Shown here: piece by piece, positions 61,092 through 64,000 of the stretch | How positions within the stretch are numbered: position 1 is the stretch's first letter | How the letters are laid out: each line of letters opens with the position of its first letter | Source of the DNA: Gibbula magus | Taxonomy: Eukaryota > Mollusca > Gastropoda > Trochida > Trochidae | Reading direction: 5' to 3' | Length of the DNA stretch: 64,000 bases | Assembly (NCBI GenBank): GCA_936450465.1 | Contig: OW388301.1 | Span: 17,961,523-18,025,522, forward strand | The notes under the pieces: model-generated | Told to the model about the DNA's origin: nothing | The model's input: the letters and a program-made list of their open reading frames with translations, nothing else | Database searches by the model: none | Translations under genes and position numbers: made by a program

Positions 61092-61318
61092 TGTATTGAG
61101 GAGTGTTTCACTTATATCATGGTGGAACCTGTAAGCATCAAACTAGATGTGAAGTGATTAGGCGTTTAACGCCACATTGAGGAGTGTTTCACAACGAACT
61201 AGAGAACTGTGGACGGTACAACAATATAGCATTGCAACGGTATCCTACTGTATGGATAACAGCAAATGAAGACTGGCGGGCTTCAAAACCAGCAGGTCCT
61301 GTTGATCCTTGGCGGAAT
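61092..61318 (-). mobile_element. Old SINE remnant (copy of 41712-41965)
   Basis: Contains ggcgttaaacgcctaatc and gcaatgctatattgtt on the minus strand. It joins abruptly to the left-end fragment of the TTAA element at about 61090. Confidence 0.58.
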
Positions 61319-61499
61319 GCACATATACATTTCTAATAATATACTTTATATTTTGGTGTTTTTACTCTAGAATATCTTGATTTATATGATAAAGAAGTTG
61401 TTGTATAGAACAAATGTTTTGTTAATATTCCACTAAATGCCCCTCAAAGACTAGACATATACGTTTTTAATAAAATACTTTATATTTTGGTGTTTTTAC

Positions 61500-61586
61500 C
61501 TGTTAGTTTATAGTTGATTTTGAAGCCAAGACCATACCCGCTACCATCGCTGTTGAAACGCAATGTAAGGGACTTGTTGAAAGTAT
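61500..61586 (-). CDS. CUB domain exon, C-terminal part (type I, 62-kb copy)
   Basis: Minus strand: acceptor ttcatag, 87 open nucleotides, donor gtaaaaac, phase 1-1. Encodes FNKSLTLRFNSDGSGYGLGF then KINYKLT. Compared with 42143-42229 the loop changes from SWYYSG to SGYGLG. Pairs with 61970-62200. Confidence 0.82.
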
Positions 61587-61969
61587 CTATGAAAAATAAT
61601 GAAGAAAGTAAGAGGTTTGGAACGAGTTCTGGCCTTTGCAGTTAACACCTTTTTAAGGCAATCTCTTCAACAAGCACACTAATGCAGAAATATATTGAAA
61701 AAGTATGTCTGTTTTATATATGTACATACTAGCAGTGCTATAAGTGGTACTATTTTACTTATCAAATATTAACTTTATAAATAAAGATTGTCAGATTTGA
61801 CTTGAAAAGGTTATTTGACCACCAAATAAAAAAAGCAACAAAATATACAACTCTAACATCAAATGGCACATATCATTCGCAGTTTATATCTCAAAACAAC
61901 AGGTCAAAGGACACACATTGGCAATATATAGTCTTATATCCAGAACATATTCAGAAAGGCATTACTTAC

Positions 61970-62200
61970 ATGTACGGGTTGTTCCCCGAGGACTGCTGCC
62001 ACTAAATGCCTCATTGTCAATGTATAGTTTATCGCAGCATGATTGTGTATAGAAACGTGCGAACGTAAACTCGATGAATTTATAACGGTTTCCAGCAGCG
62101 ATAGTGTAGAAACACCTTGCATTGTTTGGGTAGTAGTTAGAGGAGCCATTTTTCGGACTGCTTATTACACCAGATTCCCTTGTGTACGTTGTATGACAAT
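61970..62200 (-). CDS. CUB domain exon, N-terminal part (type I, 62-kb copy)
   Basis: Minus strand: acceptor attttcag, 231 open nucleotides, donor gtaagtaa, phase 1-1. Shows CHTTYTRESGVISSPKNGSS (C1), YYPNNARCFYTIAAGN (C2), IEFTFARFYTQSCCDKLYID and SGSSPRGTTR. The adjacent cysteine pair SCCDK is shared with the 42-kb copy and absent from the 10-kb and type II copies. The upstream intron lacks the 136-bp array of the 42-kb copy and so gives the ancestral layout. Confidence 0.85.
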
Positions 62201-62717
62201 CTGAAAATATTAATACTAATATCAGTCACAGTGGAAAGACACTGTTCAGTTAGCAAGGGGCATTATGTGGCCAATTTAAAAATATGTTAATGGATTATTA
62301 AATATCAGTGATCGTGAAACTACAGGCATATCTTGATCTGTCAGCAGCAGAACAATATTAATGTGTAACAGTCAGAGGGCGGCATTCCTCCGATCCAACA
62401 CTATCTACAAATGCAATGGAAGATATTGGTGTTCATGAACATATAATTTTATGGATACCATCTTCCTCATACATAATATATATATGACGATTTGATACTA
62501 AATATGTACCGGTATGTAATTTTATGTCGTGTTGAAGTAGAACAGTAGAAATTGAAATTTACGATTAATATAGATTTTGAGTTTAAAATTTCAATTTTAG
62601 TCCCCACTTGCATTCTGTTCAGTTGTTTAAGGCTAGCTTAGCAACTATCACAGAACAGTTAATGAAATGCAGTAAGGCTTTATTCAGCCACTGGTGGACA
62701 CAGGTGCGGGTTAATCT
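62201..62717. other. Intron-like DNA, no gene seen
   Basis: AT-rich sequence without features I can name. Confidence 0.45.
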
Positions 62718-63545
62718 TGCGGGGGAAGTTTCCCACTCTCATTCTAAACCAGTTTTCTTCACATCATAAAATGTCTGTTCATGTTTCAATGTTCCCATAC
62801 CAATACTCAATATCAAATCTCCGCCAAGAGTTAACAAATAGGTAAATGATGACACAAGTGATGTATGTAATATACAACCGAGTTGTAATCCACGTGGAGC
62901 GAGCCCTAGAGAGGTATGTTAGCAAGCTGATATTGGGTATATCTGGTCTCAATAAAGTCATATCGAGCTCGGCAGATGAATCTAATTTTAATGAGACCGT
63001 GTGTAGTCATGCATTATGAACGTGGGGTAATCAGAAAGGGTGTCCTTGCACAAGGTACTCAGGTGTTATTCGATCACTGAATGCAATGCTAACTACACGA
63101 AACGGAGAGCCAAAATAGAGGTTGTTTTTAAAGGAACCCCTTGCCTTTTATTAAGCCATTGGACGAGGACGTGTGGATTCATGCATTATGAACGTGGGGT
63201 AATCAGAAAGGGTGTCCTTGCACAAGGTACTCAGGTGTTATTCGTTCACTGAATGCAATGCTAACTACACGAAACGGAGAGCCAAAATAGAGGTTGTTTT
63301 TAAAGGAACCCCTTGCCTTTTATTAAGCCATTGGACGAGGACGTGTGGATTCATGCATTATGAACGTGGGGTAATCAGAAAGGGTGTCCTTGCACAAGGT
63401 ACTCAGGTGTTATTCAATCACTGAATGCAATTCTAACTACCCGAAACGGAGAGCCAAAATAGGGGTTGTTTTTAAACGAACCCCTTGCCTTTTATTAAGC
63501 CATTGGACGAGGAATCGCGAATATTAATAGTCTGTCAAGGATGAA
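62718..63545. repeat. Start of a third large unit
   Basis: gaagtttcccact, accagttttcttcacatca and cagatgaatct correspond to 11811-12300 and 48955-49455. After a type I CUB in all three places, the same flank follows, so a third type II CUB exon pair is expected to the right of the window. Confidence 0.78.
63011..63513. repeat. Three tandem 172-bp units
   Basis: gcattatgaacgtggggtaa occurs at 63011, 63183 and 63355. Units are nearly identical. The corresponding sequence at 12115 and 49270 is single-copy, so the amplification is specific to this unit. The 70-codon frames in each unit are by-products. Confidence 0.93.
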
Positions 63546-63580
63546 GTAGGATGATTTGGGACTTACCGGACTTAATTTCA

Positions 63581-63655
63581 GGAGTAGTGATACAGTGGTT
63601 AGCGTGCTTGCCTCTCACGCCAAAGGCTCGGGTTCGAATCCCAGTGGAGACACCA
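63581..63655 (+). mobile_element. tRNA-like head (SINE or tRNA pseudogene)
   Basis: A-box-like gatacagtggttagcgtg and a perfect B-box ggttcgaatcc (63631-63641) are spaced as in a tRNA, with a gcctctcac loop region. Acceptor and anticodon stems do not pair well, so it is not a functional tRNA. It ends in gacacca next to a Helentron-like left end. It belongs to a different tRNA-derived family from the other SINEs. Confidence 0.6.
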
Positions 63656-63690
63656 AAAATAGAGCCATGGGCTCTGTAGCTCATAAAGGA
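63656..63690 (+). mobile_element. Isolated Helentron-like 5' end, family 1
   Basis: aaaatagagccatgggctct followed by gtagctcat. A second partial copy (atgggctctgtagcacata) is at 63878-63897, with the shared following text attgatgttgaagactgaga, which makes a 190-bp direct repeat around the GGATCC cluster. Confidence 0.65.
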
Positions 63691-63744
63691 ATAATTTGAT
63701 GTTGAAGACTGAGATACACATGATAAAAAGGGGTGGAATCCGAC

Positions 63745-63865
63745 TAGGCGGATCCTGCCGGATCCAGCCAGATCGGCCCTTAATTGGGATACAGGGACCT
63801 GACGGCATATATCGTGCAGGATCCAGGATCCGGCCGGATCCAACCAGATCTCTCACCGGATCCTT
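63745..63865. repeat. GGATCC-rich cluster
   Basis: Six GGATCC hexamers occur in about 120 bp, some within a larger ccggatcc/ggatccgg palindrome. The rest of this short block has no coding character; the minus-strand frames over it are compositional. Confidence 0.8.
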
Positions 63866-64000
63866 GATGGGTCCAAATATGGGCTCTGTAGCACATAGGG
63901 AATAAATTGATGTTGAAGACTGAGATATAGATTGTTCCCAATATAATGAGGTCTGACATTTAGCCTCTGAAATGAATTTTTTTTTAAATTTCAAAGTTTG

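Noticed and set aside
63581..63655. Functional tRNA gene
   Set aside because: A- and B-boxes are good but acceptor and anticodon stems do not pair; peptide frames over it, such as GIRTRAFGVRG, are a known by-product of tRNA-derived repeats.

Overview
This is an AT-rich eukaryotic genomic window, almost certainly from a marine invertebrate and most likely a mollusc. The evidence is split genes with canonical gt/ag junctions, a tRNA-derived SINE family whose tail is a (ctca)n repeat after a gcgttaaac motif, non-LTR retrotransposon relics, and Helentron-like elements that carry tandem cores followed by an ACGG microsatellite, the architecture known from bivalve 'pearl' elements. A gastropod such as an abalone-type animal is my guess from the SINE tail; it is inference only. 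No bacterial operon, functional rRNA or tRNA gene, or CRISPR array is present.

The only host coding sequence I can support is a set of exons on the minus strand. Two EGF-like exons (2111-2239, 4406-4534) and five complete CUB domains, each encoded by a 231/234-nt exon plus an 87-nt exon, all have phase 1-1 borders, so they can be duplicated or skipped without breaking frame. In transcript order the window reads CUB (62.2/61.5 kb), CUB (50.4/49.9 kb), CUB (42.8/42.1 kb), CUB (13.3/12.7 kb), CUB (10.7/7.9 kb), EGF, EGF. Two CUB subtypes alternate: type I (62 kb, 42 kb, 10 kb) and type II (50 kb, 13 kb). They fit one large secreted or membrane CUB/EGF protein gene, or tandem paralogues, extending beyond both window ends.

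The layout follows from nested duplications. At 1-5.9 kb a 2.3-kb unit holding an EGF exon is repeated, with a third truncated copy. A colinear large duplication links about 10.9-42.9 kb (copy A) with 48.0-62.3 kb (copy B): 10,877-16,196 matches 48,015-53,377; 25,467-34,106 matches 54,089-60,308; about 38.2-40.4 kb matches 60.3-61.1 kb; 41.7-42.87 kb matches 61.1-62.2 kb. A third unit starts at 62.7 kb. Copies A and B differ by mobile-element insertions, deletions, a micro-inversion and local tandem amplifications, so each copy shows the empty or filled state of events in the other.

Mobile DNA fills most of the rest: a broken RNase H-bearing LINE (32.5-36.8 kb, truncated partner at 59-60.3 kb), a broken LINE with an L1-type ORF1 (30-32.15 kb and 56.4-58.7 kb), CR1/L2-type tail relics, a DIRS-like relic (45.8-46.6 kb), at least seven SINE sites, two Helentron-like non-autonomous families, two TTAA-flanked terminal-inverted-repeat elements, a TA-flanked element, and foldback MITEs. 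The oddest structure is an eight-copy, 136-bp tandem amplification of the 5' half of a CUB exon with its splice acceptor (42,875-43,962).
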